From a bacterium (GTDB lineage Bacteria > Zhuqueibacterota > Zhuqueibacteria > Zhuqueibacterales > Zhuqueibacteraceae): a DNA stretch of 64,000 nucleotides. Location of the stretch: assembly GCA_023150945.1 (NCBI GenBank), contig JAKLJX010000001.1:310001-374000 (forward strand), read 5' to 3'. A program made the position numbers and the translations under genes. A model generated the notes under the pieces. It was given only the letters and a program-made list of their open reading frames with translations. It was not told the DNA's origin and ran no database searches. Positions 32,162-43,025 of the stretch are shown in pieces; within the stretch, counting starts at the first letter, position 1; every line of letters starts with the position of its first letter.

Positions 32162-32821
32162 CTAAAGCAGGTCGGTGCCGTTGGCCACCAGATTGAATTG
32201 GCAGCCGAGAAACGTCGCGGCTTTGCGGCAAAACAACATGCGGGAGAGGAAGATCTCGAAGTATTCCGCCACCGGTGAGATTTTGGTGTCGAGCGACAAT
32301 TCCAGCCGGATGATGCGCTGTTTGGCATCCACCACCAGACTGCTTTTTTCCACCGCGTAATTCACGCGGTCGTGGATGTCGAATTTGATCATTTCGGGAT
32401 TGCGCACGCGCGAGCGGTGCACGTCGGCTTTGTCGGCAATGATCAATCCGGAAGCCACGGCATTGATGGGCTCGCAACTGACCTCGTCGTGATTGCCGAT
32501 CGCCGCCACGATTTGGGTGATTTCCATGGGGTCCATGCCCATCTGCAGCAGCAGCGTGTGCGCCAGCATGGCGCCGGTGAAGGGGTGGTTGACCCGGTTG
32601 AAAACGTTGCCGATGTCGTGCAAGTAGCCGGCGATCGCCGACAGCTCGGCCTCGCGCTCGGAGTGGCCGAGATCGAGCAGAATCTTGCGCGCGTTGCGGG
32701 CCACCATGCCGCAGTGCCGGCGGCCGTGTTCGGTGTAGCCAATCACTTCCAGGTATTCGTCGGCGCGTGCGATGTAGGCATCGACCAAAGCGTCCGCTTT
32801 GACGTCGTTTAGAGTGATCAT
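32162..32821 (-). CDS. HD-domain phosphohydrolase
   Basis: 219 residues from ATG 32821, with GGAGC nine bases upstream. It carries the HD metal site: EHGRRHCGMVARNARKIL supplies the first His, IAGYLHDIGNV the HD pair, and NHPFTGAMLAHTLL plus IVAAIGNHDE further ligands, then a distal Asp in LIIADKADVHRSR. The C-terminal 65 residues (LELSLDTKISPVAEYFEIFL) form a family-specific extension. HD proteins of this type hydrolyse nucleotides or cyclic nucleotides; the substrate is not evident. It is the last gene of a long same-strand run that begins at the TPR protein. Confidence 0.85.
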   Translation of the reverse strand: MITLNDVKADALVDAYIARADEYLEVIGYTEHGRRHCGMVARNARKILLDLGHSEREAELSAIAGYLHDIGNVFNRVNHPFTGAMLAHTLLLQMGMDPMEITQIVAAIGNHDEVSCEPINAVASGLIIADKADVHRSRVRNPEMIKFDIHDRVNYAVEKSSLVVDAKQRIIRLELSLDTKISPVAEYFEIFLSRMLFCRKAATFLGCQFNLVANGTDLL

Positions 32822-32913
32822 TGTGCGGTTGCTCCTCATAGCAGTGCAGTAGACTCCGGCGGCCGGCCGCGAGTGGGAAGGCAAAAATACCCCGCCGGCG
32901 CGGCTCGAGCCGG

Positions 32914-33573
32914 TCAGTCCATGTCGAAAAGCTCGCTGCCCGGCTGCAAAAACGGATTGTGGCGCCGCTCGAATCCGATCGTCGTGTCTTCGCCGTGACC
33001 CGGCAGCACCACCACTTCATCCTCCAACACCAACAGCTTCTCCGTAATCGTTTGCATCAACGTCGCATAGGAACCGCCCGGCAGATCGGTTCGCCCGATT
33101 GACCCGCGAAACAGAACATCACCGACCACGGCCAGCTTGTCACCAATCAGCATCAGGCTGCCGGGGGAATGCCCCGGGCCGTGCAGAACCTTGAGCTGGT
33201 TCCGGCCGAGCGTGAGTGTATCGCCTTCCGTGAGATGGCCCGCCACTTGCGGCGGCGGAATGTCGCCCAAGCTGAAGCCCAGCATTTCCGCCTGCCGCCC
33301 GATATTTTGCAGCAGCGGCAAATCATCGCGATGCAGATAAACCGGCAGATCGAATCTTTCCTGTGCGGTGCGGCAGTGCAGCACGTGATCGAGATGGGCA
33401 TGGGTGAGCACGATGCGCTCCAACTGCACCGCGCTGGCTTCGACCGCATCGGCAATCCGGTCGATTTCATCGCCCGGGTCGATCAGCACGCCCGCCCGGG
33501 TTTGCTCATCCCACAGCAGATAGGCATTCATCGCGAACGGACCCACGGTGAGGCAACGCCATCTCAATGCCAT
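32914..33573 (-). CDS. Metallo-beta-lactamase-fold hydrolase (glyoxalase II-like)
   Basis: 219 residues, the size of small glyoxalase II-like/YcbL proteins. All metal ligands are visible: VLTHAHLDHVLH (HxHxDH), GPGHSPGSLM, VVGDVLFRGSIGRTD and VLPGHGEDTTIG. The opening FAMNAYLLWDEQTRAGVLIDPG is characteristic of the family. It probably hydrolyses a thioester or similar small substrate in the cytoplasm. Its start codon at 33573 overlaps the last 10 bases of the PHP gene, so translation is coupled. Confidence 0.93.
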   Translation of the reverse strand: MALRWRCLTVGPFAMNAYLLWDEQTRAGVLIDPGDEIDRIADAVEASAVQLERIVLTHAHLDHVLHCRTAQERFDLPVYLHRDDLPLLQNIGRQAEMLGFSLGDIPPPQVAGHLTEGDTLTLGRNQLKVLHGPGHSPGSLMLIGDKLAVVGDVLFRGSIGRTDLPGGSYATLMQTITEKLLVLEDEVVVLPGHGEDTTIGFERRHNPFLQPGSELFDMD

Positions 33574-34394
33574 GTCTTTCTTCTCTCCACGACTAAATCG
33601 CGCAAGCGGTCGACCTGCACGCGGGAAACCGTGTATTGCCCGAGTTTCTCCAGGCCTTTGGCGCCGCCGTGAAAATCCGAGCCGCCGGTTTGCAGGAGAT
33701 CGAATTTTTCCGCCAGGGCTTGAAAGAAGCGCTGGCGCTCGCCGCTGTGTTTGGGATGAATGGTCTCGATGGCGTCAACGCCGAGCTTGATAATTTCCAG
33801 CACGACTTCCGCCGTGAGATTTTGGCCGGGATGTGCCAAGCCGGCCAGGCCGCCGGCCTGGTGAATGACGGCGATGCCCGCGGCCGGCGCCAGTTCGGGT
33901 TTGGGCACGAAGGCAGGCTTGTCTTCCGCGAGATAGTGATTGAACGCGTCCTGAAAAGTGGTGACGTAACCTTCGCGCACCAGCGCATTGGCCACGTGCG
34001 GCCGGCCGACGCAACCCTCGCCGGCCTCTTCCAAAACCGCATCGAAAGACATGGTCAAGCCGAGGTGATTGAGCTTCTCGACGATGCGGGAGGCCCGGTT
34101 GAGGCGTTGATCCTTGAGCGTGTGCAGGAAGCGCAGCAGCCCGGCGTCACCGTAATCGATGAAATAGCCCAGGATATGCACGTCGTAGCCGCGATGGCTG
34201 GTGCTCAGCTCCACGCCGGGGATGATGTCCAACCCGGCGATCGCGGCCTGCGCCAGCGCGCGTTCAATTCCGCCGATTTCATCATGATCGGTGATGCCCA
34301 GGCCCTGCAATTTTTTTTCAGCGGCGAGGGTGACCAGTTCCTCGGGCGAGTGCTGGCCGTCGGAGCGGCTGGTGTGGGTGTGCAGGTCGTACAT
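33564..34394 (-). CDS. PHP-domain metal-dependent phosphoesterase (RNase AM/TrpH-like)
   Basis: About 276 residues. The PHP metal motifs are all present: YDLHTHTSRSDG, LGITDHDE, DIIPGVELS, GLAGLAHPGQN, IETIHPKHSG and GGSDFHGGAKG. The 100-residue insertion with EGCVGRPHVANALVREGYV between the early motifs is typical of the YciV/TrpH group, in which the E. coli member matures 23S rRNA 5' ends and degrades short nucleotides. ATG 34394 is used; an upstream TTG is less likely. It starts 5 bases after the dcd stop and overlaps the MBL gene, placing it within the operon. Confidence 0.92.
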   Translation of the reverse strand: MYDLHTHTSRSDGQHSPEELVTLAAEKKLQGLGITDHDEIGGIERALAQAAIAGLDIIPGVELSTSHRGYDVHILGYFIDYGDAGLLRFLHTLKDQRLNRASRIVEKLNHLGLTMSFDAVLEEAGEGCVGRPHVANALVREGYVTTFQDAFNHYLAEDKPAFVPKPELAPAAGIAVIHQAGGLAGLAHPGQNLTAEVVLEIIKLGVDAIETIHPKHSGERQRFFQALAEKFDLLQTGGSDFHGGAKGLEKLGQYTVSRVQVDRLRDLVVERRKTWH

Positions 34395-34399
34395 GCCGG

Positions 34400-34954
34400 T
34401 CAAACCTTTGGCAGAGTGACGCCGGTCTGCCCCTGGTATTTGCCGGCCTTGTCGGCATAGGAGACTTCGCAGTCCTCATCGCTCTCGAAGAACAGAATCT
34501 GGGCGATGCCTTCATGGGCATAGATCTTGGCGGGCAGAGGCGTGGTGTTCGAGATCTCGAGCGTGATGTAGCCTTCCCAGCCGGGTTCCAGCGGCGTGAC
34601 GTTGGTGATGATGCCGCAGCGGGCGTATGTCGATTTGCCGACGCAAATGGTCATTACATTGCGCGGCACGCGGAAATATTCGATCGTGCGGCCGAGCGCA
34701 AAGCTGTTGGGCGCGATCACGCAGACATCGCCGCGATAATCCACGAATGATTTCGGGTCAAAGGCCTTGGGGTCCACCATGGCGCCGAAGACATTGGTGA
34801 AGATTTTGAATTCATCGGCGATACGGACGTCATAGCCGTAGGAGGACAAGCCGTAGGAAATCACCTGCGGCCGCACGCGCCGGTCTTCGAACGGCTCGAT
34901 CATTTTATGTTCGAGCGCCATTTTGCGAATCCAACGATCGGGTTTGATGCTCAT
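34400..34954 (-). CDS. dcd: dCTP deaminase
   Basis: 184 residues, matching the family length (about 190). It deaminates dCTP to dUTP for thymidylate synthesis. The N-terminus [20 protein letters not shown] is diagnostic, followed by [46 protein letters not shown] (catalytic Arg-containing loop) and [14 protein letters not shown] with the catalytic Glu. The C-terminal lid reads [18 protein letters not shown]. The start at 34954 has GGAG five bases upstream and excludes a low-complexity extension. It shares a transcription unit with nrdR and glyA, a sensible deoxynucleotide/one-carbon grouping. Confidence 0.95.
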   Translation of the reverse strand: MSIKPDRWIRKMALEHKMIEPFEDRRVRPQVISYGLSSYGYDVRIADEFKIFTNVFGAMVDPKAFDPKSFVDYRGDVCVIAPNSFALGRTIEYFRVPRNVMTICVGKSTYARCGIITNVTPLEPGWEGYITLEISNTTPLPAKIYAHEGIAQILFFESDEDCEVSYADKAGKYQGQTGVTLPKV

Positions 34955-35128
34955 GCAAGCTCCGTCTGAGTCATTTGTGCCCCGGGCTGCTGCTGGGGCA
35001 GGCGCGTTTGCTGCAAAAGGTGTTTGCTGTCGATCCGTGGCGCGCGGCTTGTGCACCGTCACGCCTCGGAAAATGGACATGCACGGGTGCACAGGAATGG
35101 CGCGCCGGCGGAAAGGCGTCCGGCAGGC

Positions 35129-35959
35129 TCACGACGTGCCGGCTTCGCGCAAGGCGTTCCGGACCGCCGCAGGCAGGGCGAGCCGCGATATCCAGATGCT
35201 GATTTCATACAGCCCCATCAGCGGCACGGCGAGCAGAATCTGGGTAAAGGCATCCACGGAAGGCGTGATGATCGCGGCAACGACAAAGATGACGATGATG
35301 CTGTAAGGCCGTTTTTGCCGCAAAAACTCCGGCGTCAGAAGGCCGATGCGGGTGAGCAAATAGGCAATCACCGGCATTTCAAAGAGAATGCCGAAGATGA
35401 AAATCAACGCCGTGACGAAGCCGAAGTATTCCTCGATCGAGATCATCGGCATGAGATCCACCGACTGGAAACTGAGCAGGAATCCCAGGCCGAACTTGAG
35501 CACGACGTAGTAACAGAAAGCGGCGCCCAGTCCGAAGCACAAGGCGGTGAAGAACACCAGCGCCGGCACGAAGCGCTTCTCCTGCTCCAGCAAGCCGGGC
35601 GCCACGAATTTCCAGAGCTGGTAGAAGACGAACGGCAGGCTGACGAGCAGACCGGCAGTGGCCGCGAGTTTGACATAGATCATGAAGCCGCCGGTGGGGG
35701 TGAAAAACACCAGCCGCGAAGACCCGGCGGCGCCGGCCGGCTGGCCCTCGGCCGCGATACGGAGCGCGTCATTGTAAGGGGCTACCAGAAACGCAAAGAT
35801 CTGGTTGATGAAAAACAGGCTGGCGAGCGTGGCCAGCACGACAAACAACAACGAATAGAAAATGCGCCGGCGCAATTCTTCCAAATGATCGAGAAATGGC
35901 ATTTCACGTTCGTCCAGGTGCCGGCGCGGCCGCTTGACCTCTTGGGGGGGGGCTTCCAT
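35129..35959 (-). CDS. tatC: Sec-independent (Tat) translocase subunit TatC
   Basis: About 276 residues with six membrane spans. The N-terminus MPFLDHLEELRRRIFYSLLF is the classic TatC signature that binds twin-arginine signal peptides. Later parts match too: GGFMIYVKLAATAGLLVSLPFVFYQLWKFVAPGL (read as overlapping family blocks), EKRFVPALVFFTALCFGLGA and IMFS-like FIFGILFEMPVIAYLL. The ATG at 35959 lies one base after the nrdR stop codon, so it is tightly coupled. A run of eight or more G bases near 35943 is inside the coding region and is a likely site of sequencing or replication slippage. No tatA/B gene is adjacent. Confidence 0.95.
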   Translation of the reverse strand: MEAPPQEVKRPRRHLDEREMPFLDHLEELRRRIFYSLLFVVLATLASLFFINQIFAFLVAPYNDALRIAAEGQPAGAAGSSRLVFFTPTGGFMIYVKLAATAGLLVSLPFVFYQLWKFVAPGLLEQEKRFVPALVFFTALCFGLGAAFCYYVVLKFGLGFLLSFQSVDLMPMISIEEYFGFVTALIFIFGILFEMPVIAYLLTRIGLLTPEFLRQKRPYSIIVIFVVAAIITPSVDAFTQILLAVPLMGLYEISIWISRLALPAAVRNALREAGTS

Positions 35960-35960
35960 C

Positions 35961-36416
35961 TTATGCAAAGATCTCGAGGCCCTTAAGTTCCTCGAGAAAT
36001 TCCTCTTTCGCTTGAAACTTCCGGTAAACCGAGGCGAAGCGCACGTAGGCCACTTCGTCGATCTTGCGCAGCTTTTCCATCACCAGTTGGCCGATCAGCC
36101 GCGAGCTGATTTCCTCGTGGTTGCCATCGCGCAGGCGCGATTCGATTTCATCGACGCACTTGTTGATGGTTTCCATGGAGACCGGCCGCTTGCTGCAGGC
36201 GATCTGAATGCCGTGCAGGATTTTTTCCCGGTTGAATGACTCCCGCCGCCCGTCGCCTTTCACAACGATGAGCGGCGTTTCCTCGATGTATTCCTTGGTG
36301 GTGTAGCGTTTTTGACAAGAGAGACACTCACGCCGGCGTCGAACGACGCGGCCCTCGTTGCTGGTGCGCGAATCAATGACGCGACTGTCCTCGTGATTGC
36401 AGTAGGGACAACGCAT
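35961..36416 (-). CDS. nrdR: Transcriptional repressor NrdR
   Basis: 151 residues, the normal NrdR length. The zinc ribbon uses Cys3, Cys6, Cys31 and Cys34 (MRCPYCNHED; RECLSCQKRYTT) with the conserved DSRTSNEGRVVRRRREC between them. Residues about 45-135 are the ATP-cone: VVKGDGRRESFNREKILHGI and EISSRLIGQLVMEKLRKID, which senses (d)ATP. It represses ribonucleotide reductase genes by binding NrdR boxes; no nrd structural gene or clear box is in this window. It starts 8 bases after glyA ends and precedes tatC by one base. Confidence 0.97.
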   Translation of the reverse strand: MRCPYCNHEDSRVIDSRTSNEGRVVRRRRECLSCQKRYTTKEYIEETPLIVVKGDGRRESFNREKILHGIQIACSKRPVSMETINKCVDEIESRLRDGNHEEISSRLIGQLVMEKLRKIDEVAYVRFASVYRKFQAKEEFLEELKGLEIFA

Positions 36417-36424
36417 GGTTCGAC

Positions 36425-37726
<1,302 letters not shown>

Positions 37727-37757
37727 AAACGATCTCCTTTTGCGGCTGCGCGGCCGC

Positions 37758-38975
37758 CTAGTGGCGGAGCCATGCGTAGCACGGTCCGGTTGCCTGGCCA
37801 TGATTTTTGTTCATGAAGTAGTCTTCACTGCCGGGCAGCAGCGAAGCGAGAGCTGCCATCCGTTGTTTCGCTTCCGTGCGCGTCGCCGAATCCTGTTGGG
37901 CCTGGTCATAGGCCTCGTAGGCGAGTTGAAAAACCAGCTTGTCGTCGAATTCCACCCGGCCCTTGGCGCGCACGCACTCGCGTGCGCAGGTTTCGTAAAT
38001 CTCACCGAGCACGAGCAGCGCGCTACCGTAGTCCGCCCGGCGCTGCAGCGCCTGCTGCGCGCAGGAACGCGCTGCGGCGTATTGCCGCAAGCCGCAATGG
38101 CACGCTGCGATCTGCACCAACAGCGTGGCATCATGCCCGGCGCGCGCGCGCGCCTGCTCGAAAGTGGCGAGCGCCGCCGCAAATTGCCCCAAATTCTTCT
38201 GCGCCTCGCCCTTCAGGCCAAGCGCCTTCGTTGTCGACGGCGCCAGCGCAAGATAGCGATCGAGCAGCGCCAGCGCGGACTGGTATTCGCGGCGCTCCAG
38301 GCGCGCCCCGGCCAGCCGCAGCAAGCTGAGCGTGTCTTCCGGCTGGCGTGCCAGCGTTTGCTCCAAACTCGCCAGCCATTTTTCCGTCTCGCCGCTGGAT
38401 TGATACAACTCTTCGAGCTGGCGGCGCGCTTCAGCATCTCCCGGGTTGGCTGCCAACAGCGTTTCAAACAGCGGCAGCGCTTCCTGCTCGCGACCGGCGC
38501 GGCGGTACAGCCCGGCCAATCTGCGCAAATCTTCCAGCGTTGCCTGCCCGCGTTGCTGCAGCTCGCGGTACTGTGTGATCGCAGCCGCGTAATTGCCCCG
38601 GCTGGTGTGAAGAAAGGCCAGGTTGCGTCTCAGGTTGTCATCCGCGGGAAATCGTGCAACGCCCAGTGCATAGACCTGAAGCGCGCTGTCCGCGCGGCCG
38701 AGCTTGAAATAAGCCTGTCCGAGGTAGTTGAAAACCTTTTCGAATCGGCGCGAGGTGTCGTGCGTCGCCACCTGCCAAAAATGCGGTAATGCTTCGGCAT
38801 ATCGCCGGTGCTGGTAATGATCCCAGCCCCGGCTCCAACTCTTTTCCAATGCCGCGCGGCCGGAATCCTGGCGGGGCGCGTCGAGGGGCGCCATTGTTGG
38901 CCAAAGGTTGGACAGCATGATGGCAGCAAGAAATGGGAGAGGTTTCACGGGAATGCGGCAACGGCGGCTGCTCAT
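37758..38975 (-). CDS. Exported TPR-repeat protein
   Basis: About 405 residues. ATG 38975 starts a basic/hydrophobic segment ([20 protein letters not shown]) that looks like a signal peptide; ATGs at 38999 and 39029 are alternatives. From about residue 45 there are nine or ten tetratricopeptide-like repeats, such as [75 protein letters not shown] and [17 protein letters not shown]. It is probably a periplasmic scaffold. The C-terminus ([18 protein letters not shown]) is unusual and holds one of the few cysteines. It ends 31 bases before the glyA GTG. Confidence 0.87.
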   Translation of the reverse strand: MSSRRCRIPVKPLPFLAAIMLSNLWPTMAPLDAPRQDSGRAALEKSWSRGWDHYQHRRYAEALPHFWQVATHDTSRRFEKVFNYLGQAYFKLGRADSALQVYALGVARFPADDNLRRNLAFLHTSRGNYAAAITQYRELQQRGQATLEDLRRLAGLYRRAGREQEALPLFETLLAANPGDAEARRQLEELYQSSGETEKWLASLEQTLARQPEDTLSLLRLAGARLERREYQSALALLDRYLALAPSTTKALGLKGEAQKNLGQFAAALATFEQARARAGHDATLLVQIAACHCGLRQYAAARSCAQQALQRRADYGSALLVLGEIYETCARECVRAKGRVEFDDKLVFQLAYEAYDQAQQDSATRTEAKQRMAALASLLPGSEDYFMNKNHGQATGPCYAWLRH

Positions 38976-39061
38976 CAGGAATCTTCGTGACAGTGGCATC
39001 TCCCCGCCGGCATGTGGCGGCGCTCGCATTGAATTGACGCGGATGTTAATAAAAACGGCCT

Positions 39062-39251
39062 AAAGATGCAAGCAAAAGGTCGGCTGCTGGCTGCTGCCGC
39101 AATTGACCTGACTGGCCGCCCTCGAAAACGCCACTTGAACATTACGTCCCTCACGCCACCAGCCCCCACGCGCAGGCGCAGCATCAACCAACGGCTTCTC
39201 CCTTTAGCGCATCATCTCCTTGTCCCCTTGTCTCCTTCTCCCCTTGTCCCC
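39062..39251. other. Intergenic, with CCCCTTGTC-type low-complexity tract
   Basis: Between the ABC exporter stop and the TPR gene. Bases about 39212-39250 are a pyrimidine tract built on repeated CTCCTTGTCCC/CCCCTTGTC units. Nothing else is seen. Confidence 0.45.
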
Positions 39252-41063
39252 TCACCCGGCTCGCCGTGCCATCACCTCCTGCGCGGCAAACTGCAACTGA
39301 TACAGCCGGTAATAAATGCCGCGCAGCGCCATCAGCTCTTCGTGCGTGCCGATCTCACGCACCTGCCCCTTGTGCATCACGATCACCCGGTCGGCATGTT
39401 GAATCGTCGACAGCCGGTGCGCGATGATCAGCGAGGTGCGACCCTGCATCAAGCGCTCGAGCGCCGCCTGGATGAGCAACTCGGTTTCGGTGTCGACGCT
39501 GGAAGTGGCCTCATCGAGCACGAGAATGGGCGGATCATACGCGAGCGCGCGTGCAAAGGCAATAAGCTGCTTCTGGCCGACGGAAAGCGAATTGCCGCGT
39601 TCGAGCACCGGCTCCTGGAACTGTCCCGGCAATTGCTCGATGAAGCGCAGCGCGTTCACCTCGGCGGCGGCTTGGCGCACCGCTTCCGGCGCAATGGCAG
39701 GATTGCCGAGCCGGATGTTTTCTGTAATCGTGTCGGCGAACAGAAAAACATCCTGTAAGACCAGGCCGATTTGTCCGCGCACGTCATACAAGGGCAGCGT
39801 TGCCGCGTCTCGGCCATCGATGAGAATCTGGCCGCGCTGCGGCGCGTAAAAGCGTGACAGCAGACTGATGATCGTGGTCTTGCCGGCGCCGGTGGCGCCC
39901 ACAATCGCCACGGTTTCGCCCGCGGCGATCTTGAAAGAGACTTCCTTCAACACCATTTCATCTTCGCGATAGCCGAAGCTCACCTGGCGGAATTCGATTT
40001 CGCCCCGCGCCCAGCGCGCCGGCATCGCGGTCGCCGGCGGCAGCACGCTCTTGCCGTTGGTGGAGAGCTCGTCCGGCTCGTCCAAGATCCGGAAGACGCG
40101 CTCGGCGCTCGCCATCGCGGTCTGCAAAATGCCGTACTTTTCCGCGAGATCGCTGATCGGCCGGAAGAACATCTCGACATACATGATGAAGGCTACCAGC
40201 GCGCCGAAGGTGAGCGCCTGTGCGATCACCTCGCCGCCGCCGTACCAGATGATCAAGGCTACGGCCAGCGCGCCGATGAATTCGACCACCGGATAGAAGA
40301 CGGCATAGTAAAAAATCGTCTTGCGGTAGGCCTCGAGATAGTCCCGATTCTTCTCGTCGAATTGCCCGAAGTTTTTTCCCTCCCGGTTGAAAAGCTGTAC
40401 CACCGGCATGCCGGTGATGTTCTCCTGCAAAAAGGCGTTGATTTTCGCGAGGCGCACGCGAATGTCGCGCTCGGCCTCCCGCACTTTCTTTTTGAAGATG
40501 GCGGTGGCGAGATAGAGCAGCGGCACCGTGCTCAGCGTGAGCAGGGTGAGCTGCCAATTCAACTGAAACAAGGCAATGATGATGCCGGCGAGCATGAAGA
40601 CATCACCGAACACCGACACCAGTCCGGAAGTGAACAGTTCGTTGAGTGACTCGACGTCGTTGGTGACGCGCGTCATCAGCCGGCCCACTGGGTTGCGGTT
40701 GAAGAAGGCGAGCGGCAGGCGCTGCAGATGGCCGAAAATCTGCATGCGCAAATCATACATGATGCGCTGGCCGACGCGCTCCATCAGAACCGAGCGGTAG
40801 TAATTTACCACCAGGCCGAGCAGCAAAATGCCGAGGAAGGCCAGGGCCACCAGGGTCAGGCCACGGATGTTCTTGTTGGCGATGTGCTGATCGATCGCGA
40901 TTTTGGTCAGGATCGGGCCGAGCACCGACAGGCCGCTGCTGAGCAGCAGCAGCAGCACGGCGATCGTCATGCGGCCGCGCATCGGGCGGATGTAGCGCAG
41001 CAGCCGGCGCATGAGCGCGGCGTCATAGGTCCTGGTCAGTTTGTCTTCGTCAAATCCGGCCAT
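39252..41063 (-). CDS. ABC exporter half-transporter, catalytically canonical subunit
   Basis: 603 residues: a six-helix exporter membrane domain (residues about 20-320) fused to a nucleotide-binding domain. Walker A is VGATGAGKTTIISLL, the Q-loop region QIGLVLQDVFLFADTI, Walker B ILVLDEATSSVD with the catalytic Glu, and the switch His is in LIIAHRLST. The signature is LSVGQKQ rather than LSGGQ, so its signature half-site is degenerate. It starts 10 bases after the stop of the partner ABC gene with GGAAGA upstream, and the two almost surely form a heterodimer of the TM287/288 or BmrCD type, exporting lipids or drugs. Confidence 0.95.
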   Translation of the reverse strand: MAGFDEDKLTRTYDAALMRRLLRYIRPMRGRMTIAVLLLLLSSGLSVLGPILTKIAIDQHIANKNIRGLTLVALAFLGILLLGLVVNYYRSVLMERVGQRIMYDLRMQIFGHLQRLPLAFFNRNPVGRLMTRVTNDVESLNELFTSGLVSVFGDVFMLAGIIIALFQLNWQLTLLTLSTVPLLYLATAIFKKKVREAERDIRVRLAKINAFLQENITGMPVVQLFNREGKNFGQFDEKNRDYLEAYRKTIFYYAVFYPVVEFIGALAVALIIWYGGGEVIAQALTFGALVAFIMYVEMFFRPISDLAEKYGILQTAMASAERVFRILDEPDELSTNGKSVLPPATAMPARWARGEIEFRQVSFGYREDEMVLKEVSFKIAAGETVAIVGATGAGKTTIISLLSRFYAPQRGQILIDGRDAATLPLYDVRGQIGLVLQDVFLFADTITENIRLGNPAIAPEAVRQAAAEVNALRFIEQLPGQFQEPVLERGNSLSVGQKQLIAFARALAYDPPILVLDEATSSVDTETELLIQAALERLMQGRTSLIIAHRLSTIQHADRVIVMHKGQVREIGTHEELMALRGIYYRLYQLQFAAQEVMARRAG

Positions 41064-41073
41064 CGGGGTCTTC

Positions 41074-42855
41074 CTACAGCTTCTCCAAATCCTCTTCCAA
41101 TTGTTGCATGCGGCTCAATTCGGCATAGAGACCGTCTTTTTCGATCAGCAATTCGTGTGTGCCGCGCTCCACGATCATGCCGTCTTTGAGCACGATGATG
41201 AGATCGGCGTCGCGCACCGTGGAAATGCGATGTGAGATGATGATGCTGGTGCGCTCGCGCATCACCCCGCGCAAGCCGCGCAGAATCTCGTCCTCCGTAT
41301 AGGTGTCCACCGATGACAGCGCATCATCGAGAATCAGGATGCGCGGCTGGCGCAGGATGGCACGGGCGATGGCCACGCGCTGCTTCTGCCCGCCGGAGAG
41401 ATTGATGCCGCGCTCGCCCAGCAGCGTCGCGTAGCGCTCCGGAAACGATTCGATCTCCTCGCGGATGCGCGCGATGGTAGCGGCCGCGTGCATCGATTCG
41501 CCGTTGTCCGTCGCGCTGCCGAAGGTGATATTCTCCTGAATCGTGTCGGAGAAGAGAAAGGTTTCTTGCGGCACGAAGCCGACATGACGGCGCAGCACCG
41601 CCAGCGGAATCCGCCGGATGTCGACGCCGTCGATCAGGACGCGGCCTTCGGTGGGATCGAACAGCCGCGGGATCAAATTGACCAGCGTGGATTTGCCGCT
41701 GCCGGTGTGGCCCACGATCGCCAGCGTCATGCCGGCGGGCATCTTGAGATTGAGGTGGCGCAACGCCCAGGCGGATTCATTGTAGCGAAAGCTGACGTTC
41801 TGGAATTCGACTTCGCCGCGCACCGTGGTGATGGCATGATCCGTCTCCTCCGTGTCGCGAATCTCCGGCGTCTCGCGCAACACGCGGTTGATCCGGCCCA
41901 TCGAGGCCGCGCCCTGCTGCACCACGTTGATCACCCAGCCCAGCGCGATCATCGGCCAGGTCAGCATGCCGATGTAGGCCACGAAAGCGACGAACTCGCC
42001 CCAGCTCAGCCGCTCGTAGATCACCTCCCGGCCGCCGACCCACAACAGCAGCAGAATGCCACCGCCGGAGAGCGTGCCCATGCCCGACCACAACAGGCTC
42101 TCCACCTTGCTGAGCGCAATGTTCTGCTGCATGTACTCGCGGTTGAGCTTGCCGAACTGCTCGATTTCGAACCCTTCGCGCAAATACGATTTGATGACGC
42201 GTATGCCGGAGAGGTTTTCCTGGGCGCGCGCAGTGATCTTGGAAAACTGTTCCTGAATCTGGTGGTAGGCGGCGTAGATGCGGTCCATCGTGAATTTCAC
42301 GATCACCACCATCAGCGGCAGCAGCAGCATCGCCAACAGCGTGAGCTTCACGCTCATCAGCATCATTAAGATGAAGGCACCCACGCCCACCACCAGCGTG
42401 TTGGAGGCGTACATGATGCCGGGCCCGAGCACCGCGCGCACGCTGTTCAAATCATTGGTGGCACGCGCCATCAAGTCGCCGGTGGGATGGCGGTTGAAGA
42501 AGCCGCGCGACATGCGCTGCAGATGCCGCAAGTAATCGTTGCGCAGATCGTATTCGACGAAGCGCGAGACCACGATGATGGTTTGCCGCATCCAGTAGCG
42601 GAAGAAGCCCTCGCCGGCCGAAACCAGCAGAATCAGGCCCGCCGCGCGCAGCAGCCGCGCGGAGGACAGATCGGCGCGCAGCATGTCGATGGCGCGCTGC
42701 AACACCTTCGGTCCGAGCAGCGCAAATACGTTGGTCACAAAGATGAAAACCACGCCCAGTGCAATCTGGCCGCGATATCTCTTGAGATAGGGCAGCAGCG
42801 GCGCCAGCTCACGCAGCTCGCGCAAACCGGTTTTGGTAGTGGAGGAGACGGCCAT
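41074..42855 (-). CDS. ABC exporter half-transporter with degenerate ATP site
   Basis: 593 residues with the same layout as its downstream partner: membrane domain about 25-325, then the ATPase domain. Walker A is VGHTGSGKSTLVNL and the signature is the canonical NLSGGQKQRVAIAR. Walker B reads ILILDDALSSVD, with Asp instead of the catalytic Glu. That change, together with LSVGQ in the partner, places both defects in the same composite site, the normal arrangement in asymmetric heterodimeric exporters. First gene of the pair; start ATG 42855. Substrate unknown. Confidence 0.95.
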   Translation of the reverse strand: MAVSSTTKTGLRELRELAPLLPYLKRYRGQIALGVVFIFVTNVFALLGPKVLQRAIDMLRADLSSARLLRAAGLILLVSAGEGFFRYWMRQTIIVVSRFVEYDLRNDYLRHLQRMSRGFFNRHPTGDLMARATNDLNSVRAVLGPGIMYASNTLVVGVGAFILMMLMSVKLTLLAMLLLPLMVVIVKFTMDRIYAAYHQIQEQFSKITARAQENLSGIRVIKSYLREGFEIEQFGKLNREYMQQNIALSKVESLLWSGMGTLSGGGILLLLWVGGREVIYERLSWGEFVAFVAYIGMLTWPMIALGWVINVVQQGAASMGRINRVLRETPEIRDTEETDHAITTVRGEVEFQNVSFRYNESAWALRHLNLKMPAGMTLAIVGHTGSGKSTLVNLIPRLFDPTEGRVLIDGVDIRRIPLAVLRRHVGFVPQETFLFSDTIQENITFGSATDNGESMHAAATIARIREEIESFPERYATLLGERGINLSGGQKQRVAIARAILRQPRILILDDALSSVDTYTEDEILRGLRGVMRERTSIIISHRISTVRDADLIIVLKDGMIVERGTHELLIEKDGLYAELSRMQQLEEDLEKL

Positions 42856-42979
42856 AGGAAGAAGGTCAATACCGAATGAATGTTCAACCTGAATGGGCGA
42901 AACCGCACAGGCGGCGGTGTTCGCGAGGCAAGATCAAGCCTTGCGCCATGACTCGGACAAGCCGGAGCCATGGAGGACA

Positions 42980-43025
42980 CAAAATGGAAAGGGCACAAAT
43001 ATTACTTTGTGCGCTTTCCATTTTG
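42980..43025. repeat. 20-bp near-perfect hairpin
   Basis: CAAAATGGAAAGGGCACAAA (42980-42999) pairs with TTTGTGCGCTTTCCATTTTG (43006-43025) with one mismatch and a 6-base loop. AT-rich compared with the neighbouring genes. It is in the upstream region of the ABC operon, so it is not that operon's terminator. Confidence 0.75.

Noticed and set aside
35940-35952. Frameshift in tatC at the G-run
   Set aside because: The run lies in the non-conserved N-terminal tail and the frame continues correctly into the DHLEELRRR signature.
37727-37801. N-terminal extension of serine hydroxymethyltransferase
   Set aside because: The GTG at 37726 has an ideal ribosome site, and the extra residues are Arg-rich and unlike the family.
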